Positions 26,267 to 33,340 of a stretch of 64,000 bases of DNA are shown one piece after another. Position numbers and translations under genes: made by a program. The DNA is from Microvirga sesbaniae (GTDB lineage: Bacteria; Pseudomonadota; Alphaproteobacteria; Rhizobiales; Beijerinckiaceae), in contig NZ_JAMXFJ010000001.1 in the NCBI RefSeq assembly GCF_025460805.1, forward strand, positions 277,859 to 341,858. The letters are read 5' to 3'. Position 1 is the stretch's first letter. The number at the start of each line of letters is the position of its first letter. The notes below the pieces were generated by a model. The model ran no database searches and had not been told where the DNA came from. It saw only the letters and a program-made list of their open reading frames with translations.

Positions 26267-26656
26267 TTACCCGAACGGGAAGAGATGGTCGACGTCGACC
26301 GCCGTGTTGACGGCCGTCTGGTTGATCAGGTTGGTGGAGATCTGAAAGTTGAAGTCCGGCGAGTGATCGTAGCTGCCGGAATCCACGAGCGTGTCGGGAT
26401 CGTGGATGGCCGCCGCCTGGGCCGATTCCGCATCGCCGCCCAGGGCCGTGTTGACCGCCGTCTGGTTGACCACGTTCGTGTCGAGCTGGACGTTGATCTC
26501 CGGGCCGCCGGACGACCAGTCCCAGCTGTCGCCGGTGTCGAAGATGGTATCGGGATCGTGGATGGTGGCGAGTTGAGCGGATGACGCATCGGCGCCGACG
26601 CCCGTATTGGCCGCCGTCTGGTTGATGTCGTTCAGGGAAATTTGAAAATTCGGCAT
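26267..26656 (-). CDS. acidic tandem-repeat protein, long paralog (unknown family)
   Basis: 129 residues built from two and a half copies of a unit of about 45-50 residues with the pattern Q-x-S/D-x-N-x-x-N-Q-T-A-x-N-T-x-x-G-x-D-A-x-S-A-Q-x-A-x-I-H-D-P-D-T. Repeats start near residues 5, 55 and 100; the last is cut short and ends in HLFPFG. There is no Lys, Arg or Cys anywhere, so the protein is extremely acidic. No signal peptide. The Gln/Asn/Ser/Ala periodicity faintly recalls curlin or beta-solenoid repeats and the composition recalls type I secretion substrates; both are inferences. Paralogous to the gene at 27331 and preceded by the same conserved upstream block with a CRP-type palindrome. 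Confidence 0.7.
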   Translation of the reverse strand: MPNFQISLNDINQTAANTGVGADASSAQLATIHDPDTIFDTGDSWDWSSGGPEINVQLDTNVVNQTAVNTALGGDAESAQAAAIHDPDTLVDSGSYDHSPDFNFQISTNLINQTAVNTAVDVDHLFPFG

Positions 26657-26753
26657 GAAATGTCCTTTTCAAGTCGGTGTTGCGCCCAGTACCGCCCGAG
26701 AGATCTTCTCAGTTGGCGATCGTTGAACCTTGAACGACTTTCGGCACCAGGGC

Positions 26754-26769
26754 TGTGAACCGCGTCACA
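26754..26769. promoter_or_regulatory. CRP/FNR-type palindrome TGTGA-N6-TCACA
   Basis: A perfect match to the classical CRP consensus, 98 bases upstream of the start of the repeat protein at 26656 (minus strand). The block between site and gene (GTTGGCGAT, GAGA, CCGCC elements) is conserved with the region before the paralog at 27621. Confidence 0.6.
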
Positions 26770-26916
26770 AGCCGACGCCGCCCGTGGGGAGAGTCGGTGT
26801 CGATCGGGCCTTGCTGCGTCATCCCGCCGCGAAAGCCGCCTCGGTGGAAGACGATCGCGGGATGCGAAAAGGCCCTCCCAGGGAGCTGAGAGGGCCGGGA
26901 TGGGGCGCCGGGCCAG

Positions 26917-27302
26917 AGCATCGACGTGACCCAGAGGGCCGCGTCAGCGAAAAGTGGACCCACTTTTGGGATCGATCCGATGCTCCCCGCCTCAAGGGGC
27001 GCATCGTCCGGGACCTGACCACCTTCTCCACGTCATCACCGGGCTTGTCCCGGTGATCTCGATGCGAGAGGCGCCGCGCTCTTCCGATCGGGATGGCCGG
27101 CACAAGGCCGGCCATGACGTGAGGGTGGCGGGAAGGGCGGAGGGTGCCATGACGTGGGGAGGGTGTTGTCACCGCCTCATGCCACCCTCTCACGTCATCA
27201 CCGGGCTCGTCCCGGTGATCCCGATTGTCCGATGCTCCACTCTTGGCCGGCGCACCGTTCGACGCGAAGAACCGGGTCCACTTTTTCGCACGGTGCGCTG
27301 GT
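26917..27302. repeat. intergenic repeat cluster: family B - family A - family B
   Basis: Most of the gene-free stretch 26657-27330 is repeat DNA. 26917-27008 is family B (GAGCATCG, AAAGTGG-AC-CCACTTT, CCGATGCTC). 27024-27230 is a double family A block with two CATCACCGGG/CCCGGTGAT arm pairs and one GCCGG-loop-CCGGC inverted repeat plus the linker GGGAAGGGCGGAGGGTGCC. 27233-27302 is a second family B copy. The repeats separate the two paralogous repeat-protein genes. Confidence 0.8.
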
Positions 27303-27330
27303 TGGCGGGCGCTCCGAACGGAGAGAGGTT

Positions 27331-27621
27331 TTAGAACACGCCCAGGCTGTGGCCGTTGTCGACGAGCGTGTCGCTGTCGACGATGCCGCCGACCTGAGCC
27401 GAGGTCGCGCTGCCGCCGTAGGCGGTGTTCGTCGCCATCTGGTCGATGTCGTTGTAGGAGAGCTGTTCGTTGTAGCCGCCGCCGAACCAGTCGTGGCTGC
27501 CGTCGAGAAGCTTGTCGGCATCCGTGATGTTGGCCACCTGGGCCGACGTCGCGTTGCCGCCGAGGGCCGTGTTGAAGGCGTCCTGGAAGATGTCGTTTTC
27601 AGAGAACTGGAAGTTTTCCAT
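27331..27621 (-). CDS. acidic tandem-repeat protein, short paralog (unknown family)
   Basis: 96 residues holding two copies of the same unit as the gene at 26267: FQFSENDIFQDAFNTALGG-NATSAQ (from residue 4) and QLSYNDIDQMATNTAYGG-SATSAQ (from about 53), each followed by an I-x-D-x-D-x-L-x-D motif and a Gly/His/Trp-containing turn (SHDWFGGG, NGHSLGVF). Only one Lys, no Arg, no Cys. No signal peptide; hydrophobic C-terminus (LGVF). A GAGGAA ribosome-binding site precedes the ATG. The shared upstream block and CRP-type site point to co-regulation with its paralog. Function unknown. Confidence 0.7.
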   Translation of the reverse strand: MENFQFSENDIFQDAFNTALGGNATSAQVANITDADKLLDGSHDWFGGGYNEQLSYNDIDQMATNTAYGGSATSAQVGGIVDSDTLVDNGHSLGVF

Positions 27622-27721
27622 GGTAGGTTCCTCTTCGGGTTAAGCGTTGCTCTCGAGACCGCCTGAGATGCTCTCTCCGTTGGCGATGATGAGACTTTGA
27701 ACCACCGTCGAGGATGGCGCT

Positions 27722-27737
27722 GTGAAGCGCGTCACAC
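27722..27737. promoter_or_regulatory. CRP/FNR-type palindrome TGTGA-N6-TCACA
   Basis: Second perfect TGTGA-N6-TCACA site, 101 bases upstream of the gene starting at 27621 (minus strand). Its spacing is within three bases of that at 26754. The remaining gap 27738-27996 shows a partial family B arm (GCGCATCGTTCGGCGCG, about 27930) and nothing else. Confidence 0.6.
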
Positions 27738-27996
27738 CGGCGAATTTTCTGCAGATGTGTCTGATCGTCGGGAGCCGCCGTTCGAACTCCGGCGGCCATC
27801 GCGGCGGGAAACGCGGCCGGATTGCGGCTGCGCCGGAGGAACCAGCTTGTCCCGTTCGAGTTCAGACCTGAAGCATCGACCGGGACGACGTTAGGCTTCC
27901 GGGTCAATTCCAGATATCGATTCCGATGCCGGCGCATCGTTCGGCGCGCAACCCAGGGTTCCGCGCGATGCGCGAGCCTCGGGCCAGGAGAGCACG

Positions 27997-28170
27997 ATGG
28001 GCATTCGCAATTGGACGGCACTGGCAGTGATTGCCCTTGCCGTCGTGGTCCTTTTCTTCGCCTTGCGCGAAACGCATTCCGACCCGGAGAGTGCCCCGGG
28101 ACGGGCCGCCAGCCAGGAGACGATCAAGCCGATCCCGTCCAACCCGGATACCGTCGCCCCGCGCCCCTGA
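27997..28170 (+). CDS. small single-span membrane protein
   Basis: 57 residues (MGIRNWTALAVIALAVVVLFF..., then a hydrophilic Pro/Ser tail ending VAPRP). One hydrophobic helix at about residues 6-23 with a basic N-terminus, so the tail is probably outside. A good ribosome-binding site (CCAGGAGAG) is six bases before the ATG. No family recognised; the hydrophobic-helix/soluble-tail design and codon pattern support a real gene. Confidence 0.6.
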   Translation: MGIRNWTALAVIALAVVVLFFALRETHSDPESAPGRAASQETIKPIPSNPDTVAPRP

Positions 28171-28292
28171 CGGTCGAGGTCCATGGGTTTCCACGCCGTG
28201 CCGCGTCGGCCTGCAAGGTCCAGCAAAGCCAGCGCGGCTAATCCTTGATCCGATGGCCCGCCTCCGGCGCAAATGATATTTGGATCCTTTTC

Positions 28293-29786
28293 ATGACGAC
28301 CATTCAGCTTCCCGACGTCGCCGTCACGATGACGCTCGTCGCCACCCTGCAGGCGAGCCTGCCGCATTTCGGCCGCATGGTCGATCAGTGCGGCGATCCG
28401 GCCCCCGCCCTGCGTCAGCTCGGCCTCGTTCACTGGGAAAACGGGCGGTTCGACGCGGCCGCCCAATGCTTCGCCGCCGCACTGTCCCTGGCGCCCGGGA
28501 ACCCGGACCTCTGGCGCGATCTGGCGAGCGTCTCCAGCGCCGCCGACCGGGACGAGGAGGCGCTGACGGCGATCCGCCGGTCCCTCGACCTCGATCCGCT
28601 GAGCGCTCCGTCCTGGCAGACCCTCGCTGGCGTGGCCGACAGGCTGGACGACGCCGAGACGGCCGAGGACGCCTACCGGCGCACCATCGCGCTCAAGCCC
28701 GAGGCCGCCGCGTCTCATCTCGGGCTCGGCCTGCTTCTGTTCCGGAAGAAGCGTTACGACGACGCTCTGGCGGCTGTGCGCGCGTCCATCGCGCACGATC
28801 CGGTGAACGGCCTTGCCCATTATGCCCTCGGGCATCTGTCCTTCATCGCGTCCGATTTCGCCGGCTGCGCGCGGGCGTTCGACGAGGCTGTCCGCCTGAC
28901 GCTGCCGCTCGATCCGCCGACCCGGCAGAAGCGCGCCCGCGCGCTGACGTTCCAGGCCATGATCGAGGGCCGGGTCCGTGACGCCCTGCGCGATTATCCC
29001 GCAATCGCCGGCGAGGACCGCGAGGATCTCGAGATCATCACGCGCGACGCGTTCTCCGTTCTCAGCGCCGCCGGTCATCTCGAAGCCGCCGCGGAGATCG
29101 GCCGGATGAGGCTCGCGGAAAGGCCCGACGATCCGGTCAGGCGCTATCTGCTCGACGCCGTGCTCGGGCGAGCCATGAGGGCTGCTCCCGTGGAGTACAT
29201 CGAGACTTATTTCGATCAGTTCGCGCCCCAGTTCGACGGCAAATTGCTCGAGACGCTGCAATACGAAGCCCCGCGCCGGATGGCGTCGCTCGTGGTCAGG
29301 CACCGGACCGGCTTCGGGACCATGCTCGACCTGGGCTGCGGCACCGGCCTGGCCGCCGCGGAACTGGCGCCCCTCGGGGCGAGCCTGATCGGGGTCGATC
29401 TCTCCGCCGGCATGCTCGCCGAGGCCGCCAGGCGCGGCGGCTATGCCGAGCTCGTCAAGGCGGAGGCCGCCGCCTATCTCGCGGCGTCGCGGAACCGTTT
29501 CGATCTCGTCTTCGCGGCGGATTCCCTGATCTATTTCGGCGACCTCGGCCCGCTGTTCCGCGCGGCCGCCGGGGCCCTGGTGCCGGGCGGATTGTTCGCC
29601 CTGAGCATCGAGCTCGCAGCCGGTGACGGGTTCACGCTGCAGCCCTCCGGCCGGTTCGCCCATTCGCTCGAACACGTCCGGTCGACGGCCACGGACTTCG
29701 TCGTCCTGGAGACCGTGGAGAGCCGCATCCGGCTCGAAGCGGGGCGCCCGGTGCCCGGCCTCTACGTTCTCCTGGAACGACGCTGA
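28293..29786 (+). CDS. TPR-repeat / SAM-dependent methyltransferase fusion
   Basis: 497 residues. The N-terminal half (about 30-260) has tetratricopeptide repeats: ALRQLGLVHWENGRFDAAAQCFAAALSLAPGNPDLWRDLA, followed by repeats containing ALTAIRRSLDLDPLSAPSW and AEDAYRRTIALKPEAAASH (in short parts). The C-terminal half (about 330-490) is a class I methyltransferase: motif I MLDLGCGTGLAA, GVDLSAGMLAEA, VFAADSLIYFGDL and ALVPGGLFALSIE. Such fusions are found in alphaproteobacteria and usually act on protein partners held by the TPR; the target here is unknown. ATG at 28293 is chosen over 28245 because the earlier part is not TPR-like. Confidence 0.85.
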   Translation: MTTIQLPDVAVTMTLVATLQASLPHFGRMVDQCGDPAPALRQLGLVHWENGRFDAAAQCFAAALSLAPGNPDLWRDLASVSSAADRDEEALTAIRRSLDLDPLSAPSWQTLAGVADRLDDAETAEDAYRRTIALKPEAAASHLGLGLLLFRKKRYDDALAAVRASIAHDPVNGLAHYALGHLSFIASDFAGCARAFDEAVRLTLPLDPPTRQKRARALTFQAMIEGRVRDALRDYPAIAGEDREDLEIITRDAFSVLSAAGHLEAAAEIGRMRLAERPDDPVRRYLLDAVLGRAMRAAPVEYIETYFDQFAPQFDGKLLETLQYEAPRRMASLVVRHRTGFGTMLDLGCGTGLAAAELAPLGASLIGVDLSAGMLAEAARRGGYAELVKAEAAAYLAASRNRFDLVFAADSLIYFGDLGPLFRAAAGALVPGGLFALSIELAAGDGFTLQPSGRFAHSLEHVRSTATDFVVLETVESRIRLEAGRPVPGLYVLLERR

Positions 29787-29823
29787 TGCGGCGCCGGTGC
29801 GCCGCGCCTGCGGGATCTGCGCC

Positions 29824-29874
29824 GCGCACCGGAACTCGCCGCGCACCGGAACTCGCCGCGCACCGGAACTCCTG
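29824..29874. repeat. 17-base tandem repeat (3 copies) in a convergent gap
   Basis: The unit GCGCACCGGAACTCGCC occurs at 29824, 29841 and 29858, the last copy ending in CTGGCGG. It fills the gap between the converging TPR-methyltransferase and amidotransferase genes. Its final CCGGAACTCCTGGCGG matches the core of the 18-base array at 36327 with one difference. Confidence 0.75.
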
Positions 29875-29878
29875 GCGG

Positions 29879-30763
29879 CTATCGACCCTCGACCGCGAAG
29901 CGAATGAAATTGCGCAGTTCCGTCAGGCGGTGCTCTCCCTGCGTGACCTGCGCGTCGAGCCCGAGCATCCAGGCAAGATCCCGTCGGTCGGGATCCTGGT
30001 GGAGCGCCTCGACCATGGAAGCATAGTGATCGAGATCCCCGGAACTGCCGACGTATCCCTCCCTGACCAGGTCGTCGCACTGACGCCGCAGCGCTCCCGC
30101 GACCTCGCGCAGGTCGAGTTCGGGATGGTACTGGACACCCCAGAACACGCCCGCTTCGTGCCGGATCTCGACGGCCTGAACCTCGGTGACCGTGTTGAAG
30201 GCCAGCAGCGTTCCTCCTTCCGGCAGCGTCTCCACTTCGTCCGAGTGGAACGCCGGAGCGTCGAAGGAGGCCGGCCTCCCGGCCAGGAGCGGATGCCGAT
30301 GCCCGTCCTCCGTGAGCGTGATGCGGCGCGCGAAGCCGGCCTCCCGGCCCCGGCGACCGGGGCGCACCGCGCCGCCGGCCGCCACCGTGGCCACCTGCAA
30401 TCCGGCACAGGACCCGAAGGAGGGGACGCCTGCGTCGAACACCGCCCGCATCAGGTCGACCTCCCGCCGCGTCTCGGGAGTGTCCTGGTAGAGGTGGAGC
30501 GGCGAGCCGGTCACGAACACCGCATGGTAGGCCCGCAACCCGGCCCGGTCGGGCAGCGCGGCGCCCCTGTCGGCCGGCTTCACGCGATGGCAGACGGCCT
30601 CGGGTGCGAGGCTGCGCAAGGTGTCGATATAGGTTTCGCCCGAGCTGCGCCCGACGCTCTCGCGGCGGTTTTCCCGGGCTTCGGGCGGCTCGCTTTCCGC
30701 AACGAGGAAACGCAACTGTTCTGGCAAGGGGAGCTTTCCGGAAGACGCCGAAACGGCAGGCAA
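29879..30763 (-). CDS. class I glutamine amidotransferase-like protein
   Basis: A GATase1-domain protein of up to 294 residues. The triad is visible: nucleophile Cys in FGSCAGLQVA (matching G-x-C-x-G-x-Q) and the His/Glu pair in GVQYHPEL. YHAVFVTGSPLHLYQDTP and PAFHSDEVETLPEGGTLLAFN are typical of the GMP-synthase-like GATase group without a synthetase partner. A C-terminal helical stretch follows the domain. No ATG exists in frame near the start: TTG at 30763, or TTG at 30715 directly before RFLVAESEPPEAR where family similarity begins, are both possible. Likely a stand-alone hydrolase or gamma-glutamyl-amine enzyme; not assigned. Confidence 0.8.
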   Translation of the reverse strand: MPAVSASSGKLPLPEQLRFLVAESEPPEARENRRESVGRSSGETYIDTLRSLAPEAVCHRVKPADRGAALPDRAGLRAYHAVFVTGSPLHLYQDTPETRREVDLMRAVFDAGVPSFGSCAGLQVATVAAGGAVRPGRRGREAGFARRITLTEDGHRHPLLAGRPASFDAPAFHSDEVETLPEGGTLLAFNTVTEVQAVEIRHEAGVFWGVQYHPELDLREVAGALRRQCDDLVREGYVGSSGDLDHYASMVEALHQDPDRRDLAWMLGLDAQVTQGEHRLTELRNFIRFAVEGR

Positions 30764-30873
30764 GACGGAACACCGCGAGCCGCATTCGGGTTCCGGGTCG
30801 CACCTGCGGCATGAGGAACGGCCCGCTCGGTCGATGACGAGCCGTGCTTCAACCGATCCCGGATCCGTTCCCG

Positions 30874-31065
30874 TCAGGGTTCCTTGCGCGCGAGCTCGCG
30901 CTCGGCCCGCCGCAGGGCGAGCAGCAGGTCGATCTGATCGTCCGGGATCGGCTGACCCTCGATCTCCGCGAAGATGGCCTGGAGGTGGGCGGCGATCTGC
31001 TCCCGCGCGTCGGGGCCAAGCCGCGGACCCGACATCGTCTGATCCGAATTTCTCTCGGTACTCAT
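30874..31065 (-). CDS. NepR-like anti-sigma factor (general stress response)
   Basis: 63 residues. The core IAAHLQAIFAEIEGQ-PIPDDQIDLLLAL matches the NepR pattern LR-x-x-Y/F-x-E/D-V/I-x-x-E/Q-P-V/I-P-D-x-x-hydrophobic-DLL-x-x-L, the segment that binds EcfG/PhyR. The flanks are short and charged as in known NepR proteins. NepR usually sits beside phyR and ecfG; neither is in the window, making this an isolated copy, as seen for extra NepR paralogs in Methylobacteriaceae. It is the last 63 residues of a long open frame that runs antisense through the next gene, which probably hides it in automatic annotation. ATG at 31065; AGGGAG ribosome-binding site. Confidence 0.65.
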   Translation of the reverse strand: MSTERNSDQTMSGPRLGPDAREQIAAHLQAIFAEIEGQPIPDDQIDLLLALRRAERELARKEP

Positions 31066-31260
31066 TGGGCTCCCTGTTGGTACTCCGCCCCTGACGTGAT
31101 CGGCTGCGAACCAGCCTGAGATTGTCTCGTGAGTATTTCCCATCGTGGTTAACGGATCGTAAGCGTCACGCCTCGACCGTCGGGACAGGGCGGGCCGCTC
31201 CGGTTGTGATCGCCCCCGGGATGGGTCATGCTGGGCGCAAGGTTGCCCGGAGCCCGAGCC

Positions 31261-32694
31261 ATGGATCGGAGACAAGCGGCCGATGCCGGCCTGACGCGCA
31301 CGCTGTTCGAGACCGTAGCGTCCGTGGCCTCCGACTTCCGTAGCGTCATCAGCCGACGCCTCCAGCGCCCCGAGCAAACCTACCCGGACGCCCTGGCGGC
31401 CTTCGCCCAGCCCACGCCCGAGACCGGTCTGGCGGCCGAGGAGGTGATCCGCGATCTCGTCCGGCGGGCCACGCCGGGGCTCCACGCCAGCACGGGGCCG
31501 CGCTTCTTCGGCTGGGTGATCGGCGCCTCCCATCCGGTCGGCGTCGCGGCCGACTGGCTGACCTCGGCCTGGGGGCAGAATGCGGGCAACCACACGGCCT
31601 CTCCGGCGGCGGCGGCCGCCGAGACCGTGGCGGCCGGGTGGCTGCTCGATCTTCTGGATCTCCCCCGGGAGGCCTCGGTCGGCTTCGTCACGGGCGCCAC
31701 CGTGGCGAACTTCGTCTGCCTGGCGGCCGCCCGGGGCTCGGTGCTGCGCCGGGCGGGCTGGGACGTGGAGCGCCATGGCCTGTTCGGCGCCCCGCCCATT
31801 CACGTGCTCATCGGCGACGAGGCCCACGCGACCGTGTTCTCGGCGCTCCAGTTCCTGGGCCTCGGCCACGACCGGGTCGTGCGCATCGACACGGACGGCC
31901 AGGGCCGCATGCGCCCGGACGTCTTCGCCCGGGCCCTCGACCATTGTCACGGGCCCACCATCGCGATCACGCAGGCGGGCCAGATCAACACCGGGGCATT
32001 CGACGATCACGCGGCCATCGTGCCTCGGGCCCGCGCGCAGGGCGCCTGGGTGCATGTGGACGGGGCCTTCGGCCTGTGGGCCCGGGCCTGCCCGTCCCGG
32101 GCGGATCTGGCCGCCGGCATCGAGGGCGCGGATTCCTGGGCCACGGACGGGCACAAATGGCTCCAGACCCCTTACGATTGCGGCTATGCCATCGTCCGGG
32201 ACGCAGACGCGCACCGGCGCGCCATGACCAGCGCGGCGAGCTACCTGCCGGTCATCGGCGAGGGCGAGCGCGACCCGTCCCATTATGTGCCGGAACTGTC
32301 CCGCCGGGCCCGCGGCTTCGCCACCTGGGCGATGCTCAACCATCTCGGGCGCGACGGGATCGCCCGCATGGTCGAGGAGCATTGCCGGCTCGCGCAGCGC
32401 CTCGCCGGGCGCCTCGCCGGCGAGCCCGGCCTGCGCATCGTCAACGACGTGGCCCTCAACCAGGTGATCGTCCGCTTCGGGCCCGACGCCCCTGCGGCGG
32501 ACGGCGAAGCCCTGACCCTGCGGACGATCCGGCGCATCCAGGAGGACGGGACGCTCTTCGCCGGCGGGTCGCAATGGCGGGGCGCCTGGGTGCTGCGGCT
32601 CTCGGTGATCTCGGGTCCGGCCACGGAGCAGGATATCGACCGCTCCGCCGACGCGATCCTGGCCGCCTGGCGGCAGGTGCGCGCCTCCGGCTGA
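31261..32694 (+). CDS. PLP-dependent group II decarboxylase-family protein
   Basis: 477-residue fold-type I PLP enzyme related to aromatic-amino-acid/glutamate decarboxylases. The PLP lysine is in WATDGHKWLQTPYDCG, preceded by HVDGAFGLWA (pyridine-binding Asp) and the ring-stacking His in LIGDEAHATVF; ASTGPRFFGWVIG and QNAGNHTASPAAAAAE are typical of this subfamily. Substrate unassigned; some members are decarboxylases and some aldolases or lyases. The frame is open to 31228; ATG at 31261 (MDRRQAADAGL) is used. Divergent from the NepR-like gene across 195 bases. Confidence 0.85.
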   Translation: MDRRQAADAGLTRTLFETVASVASDFRSVISRRLQRPEQTYPDALAAFAQPTPETGLAAEEVIRDLVRRATPGLHASTGPRFFGWVIGASHPVGVAADWLTSAWGQNAGNHTASPAAAAAETVAAGWLLDLLDLPREASVGFVTGATVANFVCLAAARGSVLRRAGWDVERHGLFGAPPIHVLIGDEAHATVFSALQFLGLGHDRVVRIDTDGQGRMRPDVFARALDHCHGPTIAITQAGQINTGAFDDHAAIVPRARAQGAWVHVDGAFGLWARACPSRADLAAGIEGADSWATDGHKWLQTPYDCGYAIVRDADAHRRAMTSAASYLPVIGEGERDPSHYVPELSRRARGFATWAMLNHLGRDGIARMVEEHCRLAQRLAGRLAGEPGLRIVNDVALNQVIVRFGPDAPAADGEALTLRTIRRIQEDGTLFAGGSQWRGAWVLRLSVISGPATEQDIDRSADAILAAWRQVRASG

Positions 32695-32711
32695 GCGGGG
32701 CGGACCTCAGG

Positions 32712-33188
32712 TCATCCTCCGCGCCGCGCCGCCTCGATGGCCGCGACGTCTATCTTCCGCATGGTCATCATGGCGTCGAACGCACGCTTGGCTTCCGCGC
32801 CGCCGGCCGCCAGCGCCTCCGTCAGGACCCGCGGGGTGATCTGCCAGGACACGCCCCAGCGGTCCTTGCACCAGCCGCATGCGCTCTCCTGGCCGCCGTT
32901 GCCCACGATGGCGTTCCAGTAGCGGTCGGTCTCCGCCTGGTCGTCGGTGGCGATCTGGAACGAGAAGGCTTCGGTGGGCTTGAACGCGGGACCGCCGTTG
33001 AGGCCGAGACAGGCCACCCCCGCCACCGTGAACTCGACCGTCAGCACGTCGCCCTCCCGGCCGGACGGGTAGTCCCCGGGGGCGCGGTGCACGGCCGTCA
33101 CCCGGCTGTCGGGAAAGGTCTCGGCATAGAAGCGGGCGGCGGACTCGGCGTCCTTGTCGTACCAGAGGCAGATCGTGTTCTTCGCCAT
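32712..33188 (-). CDS. VOC/PhnB-like glyoxalase-fold protein
   Basis: 158 residues of the 3-demethylubiquinone-9 methyltransferase-like (PhnB) VOC family. NTICLWYDKDAESAARFYAETFPDS opens the fold, FSFQIATDDQAETDRYWNAIVGNGG forms the mid-part, and CGWCKDRWGVSWQITP is the family signature (quoted in short parts). The motif's E-S-A-C-G-W-C spacing is as in other members. Function is unknown for this group despite the old methyltransferase label. Converges closely (17 bases) with the preceding decarboxylase gene. Confidence 0.85.
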   Translation of the reverse strand: MAKNTICLWYDKDAESAARFYAETFPDSRVTAVHRAPGDYPSGREGDVLTVEFTVAGVACLGLNGGPAFKPTEAFSFQIATDDQAETDRYWNAIVGNGGQESACGWCKDRWGVSWQITPRVLTEALAAGGAEAKRAFDAMMTMRKIDVAAIEAARRGG

Positions 33189-33340
33189 GGCGTGCTCCCT
33201 GCTTGGACGGAGCCGGAGGCTCCGGTCTTGGCGCGTGCCTTTCTTCCTACCTCTTTTCCGGCCGGTGCGGCAAACCGGGCCCGTCGGGGCAGATGCCGGA
33301 ACGCGTCCGCGATGTCCGCCCCATGGCCCGGGCGGCCGCG

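Noticed and set aside
27891..30812. 973-codon minus-strand frame over the TPR-methyltransferase and GATase region
   Set aside because: Antisense to recognised genes; no domain; produced by high GC content.
31066..31260. EcfG-type promoter (GGAAC-N16/17-CGTT) before the NepR-like gene
   Set aside because: No match within the divergent region could be found by eye.
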